64,000 bases of DNA from DASQPA01 sp963756455 (GCA_963756455.1 CAVWNC010000004.1:3286001-3350000); one strand, 5' to 3'. Shown: positions 25,920 through 35,553, numbered from the stretch's first letter. Notes: generated by a model from the sequence alone, not told the origin. Numbers and translations: made by a program.

Positions 25920-27034
25920 TGCGGCGACCGGCGATGCCGGCCGCCGCGAGAGTCCCCAGCATTGCCGGCATTGCCGGCATCGCCAGCCTCGGCGCGGGAG
26001 CGGGGTTCTTCCTCGCCTCCCGCGCCGCGCGGCGGCGGCCGGCAATGGACTTTCAGGGCAAGTCGGTCCTCATCACCGGGGGCTCGCGCGGGCTGGGGCT
26101 CCTCCTCGCCCGCCGTTTCGCCGCCCTCGGCGCCCGGCTGACGATCGTCGCCCGGGACCCCACCGAGCTCGACCTCGCGCGGCGCGAGCTTTCGGCGCTC
26201 TTCGGCGCCCGCGTTTTGGCCCTCCCCGCCGACGTCTCGAACCAGGAAGACATGGAGTGGGCGGTCGAACGGGCCGCCGAACGCTTCGGACGCCTCGACG
26301 TGGTGGTCAACAACGCCGGGATCATCCAGGTCGGCCCCCTGGAGCACATGGCGATCGAGGATTTCGAGAACGCCATGGCGGTCCACTTCTGGGGCCCGCT
26401 CTACACGATCCTCGCCGCCCTCCCCTACCTCGCGGAGCAGGGCGGCGGCCGGATCGTCAACATCGCCTCGATCGGCGGCAAGCTCGCGGTGCCGCACCTG
26501 CTGCCCTACTCGGCGAGCAAGTTCGCCCTGGTCGGCCTCTCGAACGGTCTCCAGGCCGAGCTCGCGAAGGACAAGATTTACGTCACGACCGTCTGCCCGG
26601 GCCTGATGCGCACGGGCTCCCACGTCAATGCGCGATTCAAGGGGCGGCAGCAGAAGGAGTTCGCCTGGTTCGCCCTGTCGGATTCCTTCCCCCTGGCCTC
26701 GATGTCCGGCGAGCGCGCCGCCCGCCGGATCGTCGAAGCCTGCCGTCGCGGCGAGCCACAACTCATCCTCTCGCCCCAGGCGCGCGCCGCGACGCTCGCC
26801 GCAGCACTGATGCCGAACCTGATGGCCCGCCTCCTCCAGCTCGTCAATCGGTGGCTCCCCTCCCCGGTCGCGGACGGCGGCGAGGGGAGCGACGAGGACC
26901 GCGCCGGCTGGCAGAGCGGCTCGCGCTGGGTGCCTTCCCTCCTCACCCGCCTGGCGGACGTGGCGGCGGTGCGCAACAACGAGCTGAACGGTGAGGCGAA
27001 AGCGGTCTACGGGAAAGAGCCCGCCAGAATCTGA
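25919..27034 (+). CDS. Short-chain dehydrogenase/reductase with N-terminal hydrophobic segment
   Basis: The product is 371 residues. A Gly/Ala-rich hydrophobic segment (IAGIAGIASLGAGAGFFLA, residues about 15-33) may anchor the protein to the membrane. The SDR core follows with TGGSRGLG (cofactor), NNAG, the catalytic Ser in NIASIGG, and YSASK. The substrate is unknown. Its ATG overlaps the ADH stop, so it is co-translated with the SRPBCC-ADH cassette. The 120-residue C-terminal extension is longer than in classical SDRs. Confidence 0.88.
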   Translation: MRRPAMPAAARVPSIAGIAGIASLGAGAGFFLASRAARRRPAMDFQGKSVLITGGSRGLGLLLARRFAALGARLTIVARDPTELDLARRELSALFGARVLALPADVSNQEDMEWAVERAAERFGRLDVVVNNAGIIQVGPLEHMAIEDFENAMAVHFWGPLYTILAALPYLAEQGGGRIVNIASIGGKLAVPHLLPYSASKFALVGLSNGLQAELAKDKIYVTTVCPGLMRTGSHVNARFKGRQQKEFAWFALSDSFPLASMSGERAARRIVEACRRGEPQLILSPQARAATLAAALMPNLMARLLQLVNRWLPSPVADGGEGSDEDRAGWQSGSRWVPSLLTRLADVAAVRNNELNGEAKAVYGKEPARI

Positions 27035-27050
27035 TTGGCTCTCACCCCTT

Positions 27051-27476
27051 TTATGGCACCCGTTCCAGCCGGACCTGCCCGCTCCCTCTGGGGAGCAGGC
27101 CGATCCGCTGGGCGGCGGCGGTCGAGAGATCGATGATCGAGCCCGCCGTAAAGGGGCCGCGATCGTTGATCCGGACGACCGTTTGAAGCCCGTTGGCGAG
27201 ATTGGTCACCTGGACGTTCGAGCCCAGGGGAAGCGTACGATGGGCGGCGGTCAGGAGAGAAGGATCGAAAATCTCGCCGCTCGCCGTGGCATTCCCGGCG
27301 AGTTCGGCGCCGTAGTAGACGGCCTGGCCCAGCATGGGATCGCCGTCCGTCGAAGCCGCCGCCGCGGGGTCGGAAGCCGCCGCCGAAGCCCGATCCAGGC
27401 GGACCGCCGAGATCAGGTAGATCGCGACTAGACAGGCGGCGAAAATCGTGGCGAAGGCGGTTTTTGCACGGCGCAA
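27051..27476 (-). CDS. RlpA-like double-psi beta-barrel protein
   Basis: The product is 141 residues. A signal peptide or anchor (residues 7-25) precedes one DPBB domain: GQAVYYGAELAGNATASGEIF, then HRTLPLGSNVQVTNL, VVRINDRGPF and IIDLSTAAAQRIGL. It matches septal RlpA lytic transglycosylases, which cleave denuded peptidoglycan; the catalytic Asp of NDRGP is present. The SPOR domain of full-length RlpA is absent. It is divergent from rlmN, with a 95-bp shared promoter gap. Confidence 0.85.
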   Translation of the reverse strand: MRRAKTAFATIFAACLVAIYLISAVRLDRASAAASDPAAAASTDGDPMLGQAVYYGAELAGNATASGEIFDPSLLTAAHRTLPLGSNVQVTNLANGLQTVVRINDRGPFTAGSIIDLSTAAAQRIGLLPRGSGQVRLERVP

Positions 27477-27571
27477 AATCTATCTCCTCGAAAGAGAAAA
27501 CAGATTTTCGGGTGGAAGAATTGCCCTCGGAAGGAACGCCTGGGGACCGCGCGTTCCGTACGATCTCCGCT

Positions 27572-28663
27572 ATGCTCCTCCCGATGCCCACCGCCCCTCT
27601 CCCCGCTCCCTGGGACACCTCCGCCCCCGAGCGCTCCGGCCCGCCCTCCGCCTGGGGTCTCCTGCCGGAGGACTTCGCGGCCGGCGGCTGCCCGGGACGC
27701 CCCGAGCACGTTTGCGCGCGGTTGCAGCGAGTCCGCACCTGGCGGGATGGGCAACCTTTCCTCTCCCGGCAGATTCTTTCCTGGCTGGCGGAAAAGACCG
27801 ACCTCTCGCTCCCCAAGATCCTCGAACGCCATCCCTCGGAGGACGGCGCGACGCGGCTCGTGCAGGGCCTTTCAGACGGTCACCGGATCGAGGCCGTCCA
27901 CATGCCGCGGCGCGATGGCGACTCCCGAGTCACCTACTGCGTGTCGAGCCAGGTGGGCTGCGCGCTCGGCTGCACCTTCTGCGCCACCGGCGCCATGGGG
28001 ATCGTGCGGAACCTCTCGGCGGGAGAGATCGTGGGGCAGGTTCTCGCCCTCATGCGCGAGATGGGGCCGGACAACGGCGAGCGGCTCTTCCTCGTCTTCA
28101 TGGGGATGGGCGAGCCGCTCCACAACCTCGACCACGTCCACCGCGCCATCACCGTCCTCTGCCACCCGGAGGGCGCCGGACTTTCGGCGCGGCGGATCAC
28201 GGTGTCGACCGCCGGCCTGGTCTCCGGGTTGGAGCGGCTGGCGCGGATGGAGCCCCGGCCGCAGCTCGCCCTTTCGATCAATGCCACGACCGACGCCGCG
28301 CGCTCCGCCACCATGCCGGTCAATCGTGCCTGGAACCTGGCCCGCCTCCGCCAGGCGCTCGACCGCTGGGAATTGAAGCGCGGCGAACGGCTCCTCTTCG
28401 AGTACGTGCTTCTCTCCGGGGTCAACGACACGGAAGACGACGCCGATCGCTTGGCCGCCTGGCTGGGCGACCTCCGCCACCGGCACAACGTCAATCTCAT
28501 CCCCTTGAACGAGCATGCCCAGACGACCTTCCGCGAGCCGGCGGAGGAACGCCTCCAGGCCTTCGCCGTTCGCCTCCGCCAGCACGGCTGCTTCATCAGC
28601 GTGCGGCGCAGCCGCAGCCGCGACGTCGAGGGAGCGTGTGGACAGCTGGTGCGGCGCGGATGA
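27572..28663 (+). CDS. rlmN: 23S rRNA (adenine-2503-C2)-methyltransferase RlmN
   Basis: The product is 363 residues from the ATG at 27572. The radical SAM cysteine motif is CALGCTFC, followed by MGMGEPLHNLDHV and VSTAGL, typical of RlmN. A C-terminal Cys in GACGQL matches the second catalytic cysteine. The enzyme adds C2-methyl to A2503 of 23S rRNA (and A37 of some tRNAs). An ATG at 27584 is an alternative start; the open frame extends further upstream without a start signal. Confidence 0.93.
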   Translation: MLLPMPTAPLPAPWDTSAPERSGPPSAWGLLPEDFAAGGCPGRPEHVCARLQRVRTWRDGQPFLSRQILSWLAEKTDLSLPKILERHPSEDGATRLVQGLSDGHRIEAVHMPRRDGDSRVTYCVSSQVGCALGCTFCATGAMGIVRNLSAGEIVGQVLALMREMGPDNGERLFLVFMGMGEPLHNLDHVHRAITVLCHPEGAGLSARRITVSTAGLVSGLERLARMEPRPQLALSINATTDAARSATMPVNRAWNLARLRQALDRWELKRGERLLFEYVLLSGVNDTEDDADRLAAWLGDLRHRHNVNLIPLNEHAQTTFREPAEERLQAFAVRLRQHGCFISVRRSRSRDVEGACGQLVRRG

Positions 28664-28703
28664 ACCGCACGACGGCGTCGAGCCGCCGCGAAGAACGTCG
28701 CCG

Positions 28704-29081
28704 TCAAGCCAGGAGCACCAGCGCGAGCGCCAGGACCGCCGGAACGGCCTGCACGAAAAGGATTCTACGGTTGACGGTCGCGGCCCCGAACAGCCCGGCG
28801 ACGATGACGCAGGAGAGGAAGAAAATCTCGATCGGACGTCCCGCGACGGGACCGAGAATCAGTCCCCAGACGAGGCCCGCAACGAGAAATCCATTGTAGA
28901 GCCCCTGGTTCGCGGCGAGCCCCTTGGAGGCCGTGGCGAATTCCTGGGTCAGGCCGAAGGTCCGCCGGCCCCGGGGCTTGTCCCAGAGAAACATTTCGAG
29001 GACGAGAAAGTAAAGGTGGAGGAGGGCGACCAATCCGACGAGGATCTTCGCTGCCAACGCTGCAAACGCTGCCAGGTTCAT
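28704..29081 (-). CDS. DUF1304 membrane protein
   Basis: The product is 125 residues with four hydrophobic segments (about residues 5-30, 52-70, 75-92 and 103-124). The pattern HLYFLVLEMFLWDKPRGRRTF and NQGLYNGFLVAGL is that of DUF1304. The function is unknown. Its ATG overlaps the stop of the upstream M16-like gene as ATGA, so it is translationally coupled and is the last gene of the leftward operon. Confidence 0.85.
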   Translation of the reverse strand: MNLAAFAALAAKILVGLVALLHLYFLVLEMFLWDKPRGRRTFGLTQEFATASKGLAANQGLYNGFLVAGLVWGLILGPVAGRPIEIFFLSCVIVAGLFGAATVNRRILFVQAVPAVLALALVLLA

Positions 29082-30322
29082 GTCAGGCTCCCGGTTTTCT
29101 GAGTACGTGCGGGCAAACCCACCGTTACCTTGAGATCGCCCGGCACGATGTGCCGCCGGGCCGCCGCCTCGACGGCCTGACGGTCGACGGCCTCCAGGCT
29201 CGCCGTGCGCCAGGCCGGATCGTCGAGGGGGAGCTGGTAGTGCTCGGCGTCGACCAGCAGCTCGACCCACTGGCGGGCCGTCTCCCGACGGAAGGGCTCG
29301 CGGCCGAGGAGGTAGGCGCGAGCCTCCTCGACCTCTTCGGGGAGCACCCCGTCCTCGACCACCCGGGTGATCTCCTCGACCACCCCCTGGCGGGCCTTCT
29401 CGGCGGTGTCCGGCGAGGTGCCGACGTAGGCGACGAGGCGCCCGGGATCGACCCCGGCGCCGGCCACGGTCTGCGCGTAGGCGCTGTAGGCGAGCCCCTC
29501 CTGCTCGCGGATGCGGGTGGGGATGCGCCCGGTCAAGCCCGCTCCGGAACCGAGGATGACGGCGAGCACCTCCAGGGCGGTGTAGTCGGGATGGTGGCGC
29601 GGCACCGTCAGCTGGCCGATGTAGAGATGGGCCTGGTCCTCGGCCTCGGTCGTCACCTGGTGGCGCGCCGCCGCCATGCCCACCGGCAATGCCGGCTCGG
29701 GCGGCGGTGTCGCCGTCCGCTTGAGGCCGCCGAAGAGCTCCTCCAGGCGCAGGGAGACCGCCGCCTCGTCGATCACCCCCGCCACCGTCACCAGGAGGCC
29801 GCCCGCGAGCGCCCGCTGATGAAAACCGGCGCACTCCTCGGGGGTGAGCTTCAGGAGACTTTCGGCGTTCCCCTGGAGCGGCCGGCATTTCGGATGCGGG
29901 GTATAGAGCTGCTCCATGAAGCCCCAGCCGGTCTTGGTTTCCGGCTGATCGGCGAGGCTCTCGAGCTCCGCCGCCGTCTGCTTGGCGATCCAGGCGCAGC
30001 GGTCGGCAGGGAAGGACGGTTCGAGCATCATCTCGGCCGCCCAGCGGAGAGCGAGATCCCAGTCGTCGGCGAGGACGTCGATCGACACCCCGTGACACTC
30101 GAAGGTCGCGAAGCTCGAAACGATCGCCCCGCGGGCGTCGGCCTCCTCGGCGATCTGCCGCCAGCCGCGCCGGCGCGTCCCCTCGGTCAGCAGGCGGCCG
30201 GTGAGGATCGCCTGGCCGGGGCTCTCCTCGATCCGCGCTCCCGCCCGCACCCACACCCGCACGGCGGCGACCGGCGCCCCCTCGACCCGGCGCACCCGCA
30301 TCCCCAAGCCCAGATCAGGCAT
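29078..30322 (-). CDS. M16-type zinc-peptidase-like protein lacking the HxxEH motif
   Basis: The product is 414 residues. The fold of insulinase/processing-peptidase halves is recognisable (VTVAGVIDEAAVSLRLEELF; LGSGAGLTGRIPTRIREQEG; LAYSAYAQ), but the zinc-binding HxxEH is missing from the N-terminal part. Such non-catalytic partners pair with a catalytic M16 subunit, here most likely the product at 31553-32860. The start overlaps the end of the class V PLP gene by 8 bp, and the stop overlaps the DUF1304 start as ATGA. Confidence 0.83.
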   Translation of the reverse strand: MPDLGLGMRVRRVEGAPVAAVRVWVRAGARIEESPGQAILTGRLLTEGTRRRGWRQIAEEADARGAIVSSFATFECHGVSIDVLADDWDLALRWAAEMMLEPSFPADRCAWIAKQTAAELESLADQPETKTGWGFMEQLYTPHPKCRPLQGNAESLLKLTPEECAGFHQRALAGGLLVTVAGVIDEAAVSLRLEELFGGLKRTATPPPEPALPVGMAAARHQVTTEAEDQAHLYIGQLTVPRHHPDYTALEVLAVILGSGAGLTGRIPTRIREQEGLAYSAYAQTVAGAGVDPGRLVAYVGTSPDTAEKARQGVVEEITRVVEDGVLPEEVEEARAYLLGREPFRRETARQWVELLVDAEHYQLPLDDPAWRTASLEAVDRQAVEAAARRHIVPGDLKVTVGLPARTQKTGSLT

Positions 30323-31556
30323 GGGGCGTCCCGGCGAGCCGGACGGAGAGCGCCGAGAGCGCCGAGTCGAGCTCCTCGCGGGTGTTGTAGTAGTGCGGGG
30401 AAATCCGTAGGACCGGCAGGGGGAGACCGCCCGCGCCGGAGACGCTCGGGACGGTGAGGTTGTGCAGGTTGATCCCGTCCCGGCGGAGGGCGAGGACGAT
30501 CTCCCGGATGCCCTGCGCGTTCCGGCCGGCGACCGAGGCGGTGACGATGGCGCAGAGGCGCTCGCCGCGGTCCTCGACCGTCACCCCGGGGAGGGCGGCC
30601 AGGCGCTCCCGCAGGTAGGCGGCGTGCTCGCTCGCCCGCTGGCCGGTACGGAGGACCCCGGCGGCCTGGGCGTAGCGGGCCGCCTCCCCGAGGCCGAGGA
30701 CGAGGGCATAGGCGAACTCCCAGTTCTCGAACCGCCGGGCCGAGGAGAAGAGGGCGAGCCCGCCTTCCGGGGTGAGCGACGCTCCTCCCATGTCGATCCC
30801 CAGGGGATAGTCGCCGCGCGCCAGAGCCCGGTCGGAGACGTAGAGAAAGCCGATGCCGCGCGGCCCGCGGAGGAACTTCCGCGCCGCCGCCGCCAGGTAG
30901 TCGCAGCGCAGCCGGGAGACGTCGATCGGCAGCTGCCCCACCGCCTGGCAGGCGTCGATCAGATAGGGCACCCCCGCCGCCGCGCAGACCTCCCCCACCT
31001 CCTCCACCCGCTGCACGAGCCCCGAGCCCGTGGGCACCCAGGAGACCGCGACCAGCCGGCAGCGCGGGTCGCGCGCCAGCTCGGCGACCGCGCCGGGGTC
31101 GACGCCGCCGGCCGGCAGGTCGGCCGCCACCTGGACCTCGATCCCCGCCCGCTCGACCAGGGCGGCGTACATCAGCCGGTTCGACGGATAGTCGCTCAAA
31201 GTCGTCACCAGCCGGTCGCCGGGACGGAAGGTGAAGGCGGAGAGGGCCTGGGAGAAGCCGACCGTGGCGTTCTCGACCAGCGCCACGTTCTCCGCCCGAC
31301 AGCCGAGGAGGGCGGCGACGTCGCCGTAGACCGCGGCGATCCGCTCCTCCAGGAGGTCGGCGGCCTCGTAGCCGCCGATCTCGGCCTCCCGCCGCAGGTG
31401 GTCGAGCACCGTGTCGAGCACCGGGCGCGGCGGCAGCGACGCCCCGGCATTGTTCAGGTGGATGCGGCCCGCGGCGCCCGGGGTGTCCTCCCGATAGCGG
31501 CGGACCTCCTCGTCGGACAGGGAGCTGTTCGAGGGTCCCGTCGAGAGCGCGGTCAT
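30315..31556 (-). CDS. Class V PLP-dependent enzyme (aminotransferase/cysteine-desulfurase-like)
   Basis: The product is 413 residues. IHLNNAGASLPPRPV, SWVPTGSGLVQ, IDACQAVGQLPIDV and the PLP-lysine region RKFLRGPRGIGFLYV mark the class V fold of NifS/SufS and kynureninase relatives. The substrate is unknown. It lies between two M16-type genes and overlaps both (4 bp upstream as ATGA and 8 bp downstream), an unusual setting for a metabolic enzyme. Confidence 0.87.
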   Translation of the reverse strand: MTALSTGPSNSSLSDEEVRRYREDTPGAAGRIHLNNAGASLPPRPVLDTVLDHLRREAEIGGYEAADLLEERIAAVYGDVAALLGCRAENVALVENATVGFSQALSAFTFRPGDRLVTTLSDYPSNRLMYAALVERAGIEVQVAADLPAGGVDPGAVAELARDPRCRLVAVSWVPTGSGLVQRVEEVGEVCAAAGVPYLIDACQAVGQLPIDVSRLRCDYLAAAARKFLRGPRGIGFLYVSDRALARGDYPLGIDMGGASLTPEGGLALFSSARRFENWEFAYALVLGLGEAARYAQAAGVLRTGQRASEHAAYLRERLAALPGVTVEDRGERLCAIVTASVAGRNAQGIREIVLALRRDGINLHNLTVPSVSGAGGLPLPVLRISPHYYNTREELDSALSALSVRLAGTPHA

Positions 31557-32860
31557 GACCCCTCGCGCGGCAGCGACCAGCCGAGGACGGCGCTCTGGTC
31601 GGGATCGAGATAGCGGCGCGCCATCTCCTGCAGCTGCTCCGGGGTGGTGGCGAGGAGCGCCGACAGGTGCCGGTCCAGGTGGCCGAGGTCGTAGAGGGTG
31701 AGGGCGAAGCCCGCCGAGAGGGCCTGCTGGTGCACCTTCTCGTGGCCGAACACCCAGTCGGCGCGGACGATCTGCTTGGCGCGCTCGACCTCCTCGGCCG
31801 ACGGCACCCGCTCGACCAGATCGGCCAGGTGGCGACGCAAGTCCGCCTCGATGCGCTCCGGCGTCACCCCCGGGACCACCTCGGCGCCCAGGGTGATCTG
31901 GCCGGCGCCTTCGGTCTCCGACAGATCGGACGCCACCCAGACGCAGATCTGGTCCTCGTCGACCATGGCGCGGTGGAGCCGGCTCGCCCGCCCGGAGGCG
32001 AGGAGGGTGATCAAGAGGCGGAGCGGCGGGTGGTCGGGATGATCGGCGGGCGGCCCGGGGAGGGCGAGGAGGAGGCGCGCCACCTCTCCCTTGCGGCGCT
32101 CGATCCGCGCCAGGCCGGCGGGGAAGTCGAGGGCGCCGAGGGGCGGCCGGGGACCCGGTCCGGGCGGCGGCGAGGGTACGGCGCCGAGCGTCTTCTCGAC
32201 CTCCGCGAGGGCCCGGTCGTCGAGCTCGCCGGCGAGGACGAGGACGGCGTTGTCCGGCCGGTAGAAGCGGCGGTGGAAGTCGGCCAGGTCTTCGGGGCCG
32301 GTCGCGAGGAGATCCTCTTTCGTCCCCAGAACGGGCCGGCCGTAGGCGTGGGAGCCGTAGAGGCGCTCCTGCGTCTCCATCTCCAGGGCGTCCCACGGCT
32401 CGCTCGCGTACATGGCGATCTCTTCGAGGATCACCTGGCGCTCGCTCGCCACGTCATCGGGGTCCAGGGTGAGCGCCGCCATGCGGTCGGCCTCGATCGC
32501 CAGTGCCTCGGTCCAGCGGTCGGCGGCGAAGTTGAAGTGGTAGGCCGTCGTGTCGTGGCTCGTGAAGGCGTTGTTGACCCCGCCGAGCGCCTGGGTGCGG
32601 CGGTCGATCTCCCCCGGGCCGTAGTGCGCCGAGCCCTTGAACATCATGTGTTCCAGGAAGTGGGCGACCCCGCCATGGCCGACCGGCTCGTCGCGGGTGC
32701 CGGCCTTGTAGTAGAGGACGGAGGTGACGAGCGGCGCCTGCCGGTTGTCGATCAGGCAGACTTCGAGGCCGTTGGCCAGACGCTCGCGGCGCAGCCGGCC
32801 CGGCAGGCTCACCACCCGCGGCTCGGCCGCGGTGCGGAGGGCTTCGGCGACCTCGCTCAT
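31553..32860 (-). CDS. M16 family zinc metallopeptidase, catalytic subunit
   Basis: The product is 435 residues. The inverted zinc motif HFLEH is at residues 67-71 (GVAHFLEHMMFKG), with the third ligand Glu expected in the ILEEIAMY region. The protein has no signal peptide, so cytoplasmic action is likely. It probably pairs with the non-catalytic M16-like protein two genes downstream. The ATG overlaps the kinase stop as ATGA, so kinase and peptidase are co-translated. Confidence 0.9.
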   Translation of the reverse strand: MSEVAEALRTAAEPRVVSLPGRLRRERLANGLEVCLIDNRQAPLVTSVLYYKAGTRDEPVGHGGVAHFLEHMMFKGSAHYGPGEIDRRTQALGGVNNAFTSHDTTAYHFNFAADRWTEALAIEADRMAALTLDPDDVASERQVILEEIAMYASEPWDALEMETQERLYGSHAYGRPVLGTKEDLLATGPEDLADFHRRFYRPDNAVLVLAGELDDRALAEVEKTLGAVPSPPPGPGPRPPLGALDFPAGLARIERRKGEVARLLLALPGPPADHPDHPPLRLLITLLASGRASRLHRAMVDEDQICVWVASDLSETEGAGQITLGAEVVPGVTPERIEADLRRHLADLVERVPSAEEVERAKQIVRADWVFGHEKVHQQALSAGFALTLYDLGHLDRHLSALLATTPEQLQEMARRYLDPDQSAVLGWSLPREGS

Positions 32861-35103
32861 CCGCCTCCCCCGCGCGTCATGTTGAGGTCGACCGCCTGGC
32901 AGCTGCTGCCGCCCTCGTCGTCCACCTCGACCTTGAGATCGCGCTGGGCGTACCCCGGCGCCGAGACCGTCACCCGGTGGGTGCCGCCGGAGAGCTCCAG
33001 GCCGCCGCGGCCGAAAACGCCGCAGGCGAAACGCTTCGCCGGCCCGCTGGGATTGCCGTCGACCAGCACCTCCGCTCCCTCGGGAGCGCCCTTGAAACCG
33101 ATCGCCCTTTTCACGTGGTACGACTGGAGGTCGGAGGTCGACACCTCGCGGGTGGGCAGGGGCTGGAGGTGGGCGCTGACCGGGGTCGTGCCGCTCGTCT
33201 CGCTGGCGTCGATGGAGATTTTGTAGTCCTTCATGCCCGGCTTCCGGATCTTGATCGTGTGCTCGCCGGAGTCCGCCAGGGTGTAAGGCTTGGCACCTTT
33301 GAGCCCGCTCCACTCGTCGGCGCGACCGATCACCGTGCCGTCGACGAGGATGAAGGCGTCGGGCGGGGTGACCCGGAAGGCGAGAGCCATCCCCGTCCGC
33401 ATCGCCGGCATCGCCGCGCCGCCCTCCGACGGCCGCTCCCGGGGCGACGGCTCCGCCGGCTCGGCGGGAGCGGGCTCCGCCTGCGGCGGCCGGCCGCTCG
33501 GTGGGGAGACCGGAGCCGGAGCCCGGCGGGTCGGCTCCGCCGGAACGAACGGCGGCGGCTCGTTGGCGCCCGGCTTGGGGGAGGTCGGCGCGACCGGAGC
33601 GGCCGGCGAGCCGCCCGCGGTCGGGAGCGGCTGACCGCCGGGGAGACCGGAGCCGCCGGAGCCGCCAGGCGGCTGGTTGCGGATCTCGATCGGCCTCCCC
33701 ACCACCACCGGGACTTCGGGAGGCTTGGCGGCTGGAGGGGATTGACCCGGAGTCTGCGCAGTTCCTGGGGTCGTTCCCGGGGTCGAGGATGAGCCCGGAG
33801 TTGTCGACGGAGACGCCTCCGTCCCCGAGGGATTCTGCGCCGCGACCGTCTCGGTCGGGTTCGTCCCGCTGGTCCCACTACGAAACTTCTGGTAGTACTG
33901 CCAGGCCAGGGTGCCGCCGAGCGCCACGAGCCCCAGGAAGACGAGGAGCCCCACGGCGAGGCCGATCCAGAGGCCGGTCCGCGACTTGGAGCCGGCCGGC
34001 GTCGTCGGCGGCGGCTGTAGCGGCGGCGGACCCGGTACCGAGGGTTGCGCGGTGGGAAGCCCCGGCGAGGCCGTCGAAATCGCCGTTCCCGCTGCTGCCA
34101 CCGCGCCTGCCACGCCCACCGTCGCCGGTGCCGGATCCGGAGGGTTCGACAGCACCGAGGACGGCATCTGCGCCGCCGCCGTCGTGCGGCGGGGCAGGAC
34201 GTAGGTCGGGATCTGCTGCTGGATCTGGGTCGAGGCCGGCGCCGCCAGGGTGTCGTCCGGCAGCTCGCGCTCGATGGCCTTGATCTCCTCGGCCACCAGG
34301 CCCGCCGTCGCCAGCCGCTCGTCCCGGTCCTTCGCGAGCATGTGGGCGAGAAGGGCCTCCAGGCGCGGCGGGATGCCGCCGCGGAGCTCCGAGACCCGGG
34401 GCGGTTCCTTGTGAAGGATCTGGTAGACCAGGGTGGTGATCGTCTCGCCGTCGAACGGCCGGCGGCCGGAGAGCAGCTCGAAGAGGACGACGCCTAAGGA
34501 GAAGACGTCGCTCCGGCCGTCCAGCTCCTCGCCGCGGATCTGCTCCGGAGAGAGGTACTGCGGGCTCCCCATCACCGACCCGGCCACGGTCAGCTCGGTC
34601 GACTGGCCGACCATCTTGGCGATGCCGAAGTCGGCCACCTTCACGTGGCCCGCCTTGTCCAGGAGGATGTTGCTCGGCTTGATGTCCCGGTGGACGATCC
34701 CCTGCCGGTGGGCGTAGTCGAGCGCCTCGGCACACTCCGCGATGATGCGGAGCACCTCGCGGAGCGACAGCGGCGGCAGCGAGCCCGAGGTCACCCGGGC
34801 GGAGAGGTCCATGCCCTCGACGTATTCGAAGGCGAGATAGAGGACGTCGTCGGCCTCGCCGGTGTCGAAGAGAGTGACGATGTTGGGGTGGAGGAGCCGG
34901 CCGGCGGCCTTGGCCTCGCGGAGCAGCCGCTTCTTCCGGTCGTCGATCTCCTGCGGCCGGCCGACCAGACGGACGGTCTTGATGGCGAGCGACCGTTCGA
35001 TGTGCGGGTCCTGGGCGAGGTACACCTCCCCCATGGCGCCGGCGCCGAGGAATCGTTCGATCCGATAGCGGCCGACGGACTGGCCGCCGTCCAGAGTGCT
35101 CAC
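32857..35103 (-). CDS. Membrane Ser/Thr protein kinase with C-terminal PEGA domains
   Basis: The product is 748 residues. The cytoplasmic kinase domain spans residues 12-275: glycine loop GAGAMGEVY (20-28), K42, HRDIKPSN (138-145), DFG (158-160) and SPEQ (185-188). A Pro/Thr/Ala-rich linker and one membrane helix (WIGLAVGLLVFLGLVALGG, about 380-400) follow. The outer part has a long Pro-rich stretch and two PEGA-like beta domains (AFILVDGTVIGR; AEVLVDGNPSG). The kinase probably senses an envelope signal and controls the operon's M16 and PLP proteins. The first gene upstream is DUF2007. Confidence 0.94.
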   Translation of the reverse strand: MSTLDGGQSVGRYRIERFLGAGAMGEVYLAQDPHIERSLAIKTVRLVGRPQEIDDRKKRLLREAKAAGRLLHPNIVTLFDTGEADDVLYLAFEYVEGMDLSARVTSGSLPPLSLREVLRIIAECAEALDYAHRQGIVHRDIKPSNILLDKAGHVKVADFGIAKMVGQSTELTVAGSVMGSPQYLSPEQIRGEELDGRSDVFSLGVVLFELLSGRRPFDGETITTLVYQILHKEPPRVSELRGGIPPRLEALLAHMLAKDRDERLATAGLVAEEIKAIERELPDDTLAAPASTQIQQQIPTYVLPRRTTAAAQMPSSVLSNPPDPAPATVGVAGAVAAAGTAISTASPGLPTAQPSVPGPPPLQPPPTTPAGSKSRTGLWIGLAVGLLVFLGLVALGGTLAWQYYQKFRSGTSGTNPTETVAAQNPSGTEASPSTTPGSSSTPGTTPGTAQTPGQSPPAAKPPEVPVVVGRPIEIRNQPPGGSGGSGLPGGQPLPTAGGSPAAPVAPTSPKPGANEPPPFVPAEPTRRAPAPVSPPSGRPPQAEPAPAEPAEPSPRERPSEGGAAMPAMRTGMALAFRVTPPDAFILVDGTVIGRADEWSGLKGAKPYTLADSGEHTIKIRKPGMKDYKISIDASETSGTTPVSAHLQPLPTREVSTSDLQSYHVKRAIGFKGAPEGAEVLVDGNPSGPAKRFACGVFGRGGLELSGGTHRVTVSAPGYAQRDLKVEVDDEGGSSCQAVDLNMTRGGGG

Positions 35104-35126
35104 GTCGTAGTAGGCCCTCGAAGAGG

Positions 35127-35516
35127 CTATTTCGTTTCCGGGGAGCTCGGCAGGTCCCGGACGGCGTTCTCCGCCGCTTCGAGCGTGCCGGGCGAATCGA
35201 TCGCCTGCGTCGCTTCGCCCTCGGCGAAGACCGGTGCCGCGTCGTCCTGTACCGCGAGGAGGGCGATCGCCTCGTCCGCGCGCTCGACCGGGACCCGGAT
35301 GTGCACCTGGCTCATCTCGCCGAAGTCGACCGGCAGCTCGCTGATGTGGAGCGACTCCGATTCCGCCGGGATGTCGCTGCTGTTGAGGAAGCCGACCACG
35401 ACCATGGCCTCCTCCTCGGTACCCACCGTGCGGACCACCCGCCAGGTCTCGTCCAACTCCCCCGGGTCGACCTGGCTGGCCGCCTCGTCTCTCGTCTCAC
35501 TGGTGTCGTCGCTCAT
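35127..35516 (-). CDS. DUF2007-like putative signal-transducing protein
   Basis: The product is 129 residues. EEEAMVVVGFLNSSDIPAE and VHIRVPVERADEAIALLA form the DUF2007 alphabeta fold, a small domain often found alone or fused to regulators. The N- and C-terminal tails are acidic. It precedes the kinase by 23 bp and is probably the first gene of the operon. Its partner or ligand is unknown. Confidence 0.75.
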   Translation of the reverse strand: MSDDTSETRDEAASQVDPGELDETWRVVRTVGTEEEAMVVVGFLNSSDIPAESESLHISELPVDFGEMSQVHIRVPVERADEAIALLAVQDDAAPVFAEGEATQAIDSPGTLEAAENAVRDLPSSPETK

Positions 35517-35553
35517 CCAAGCCTCCTCGTGACGGGGGGATCATACCGCACCC

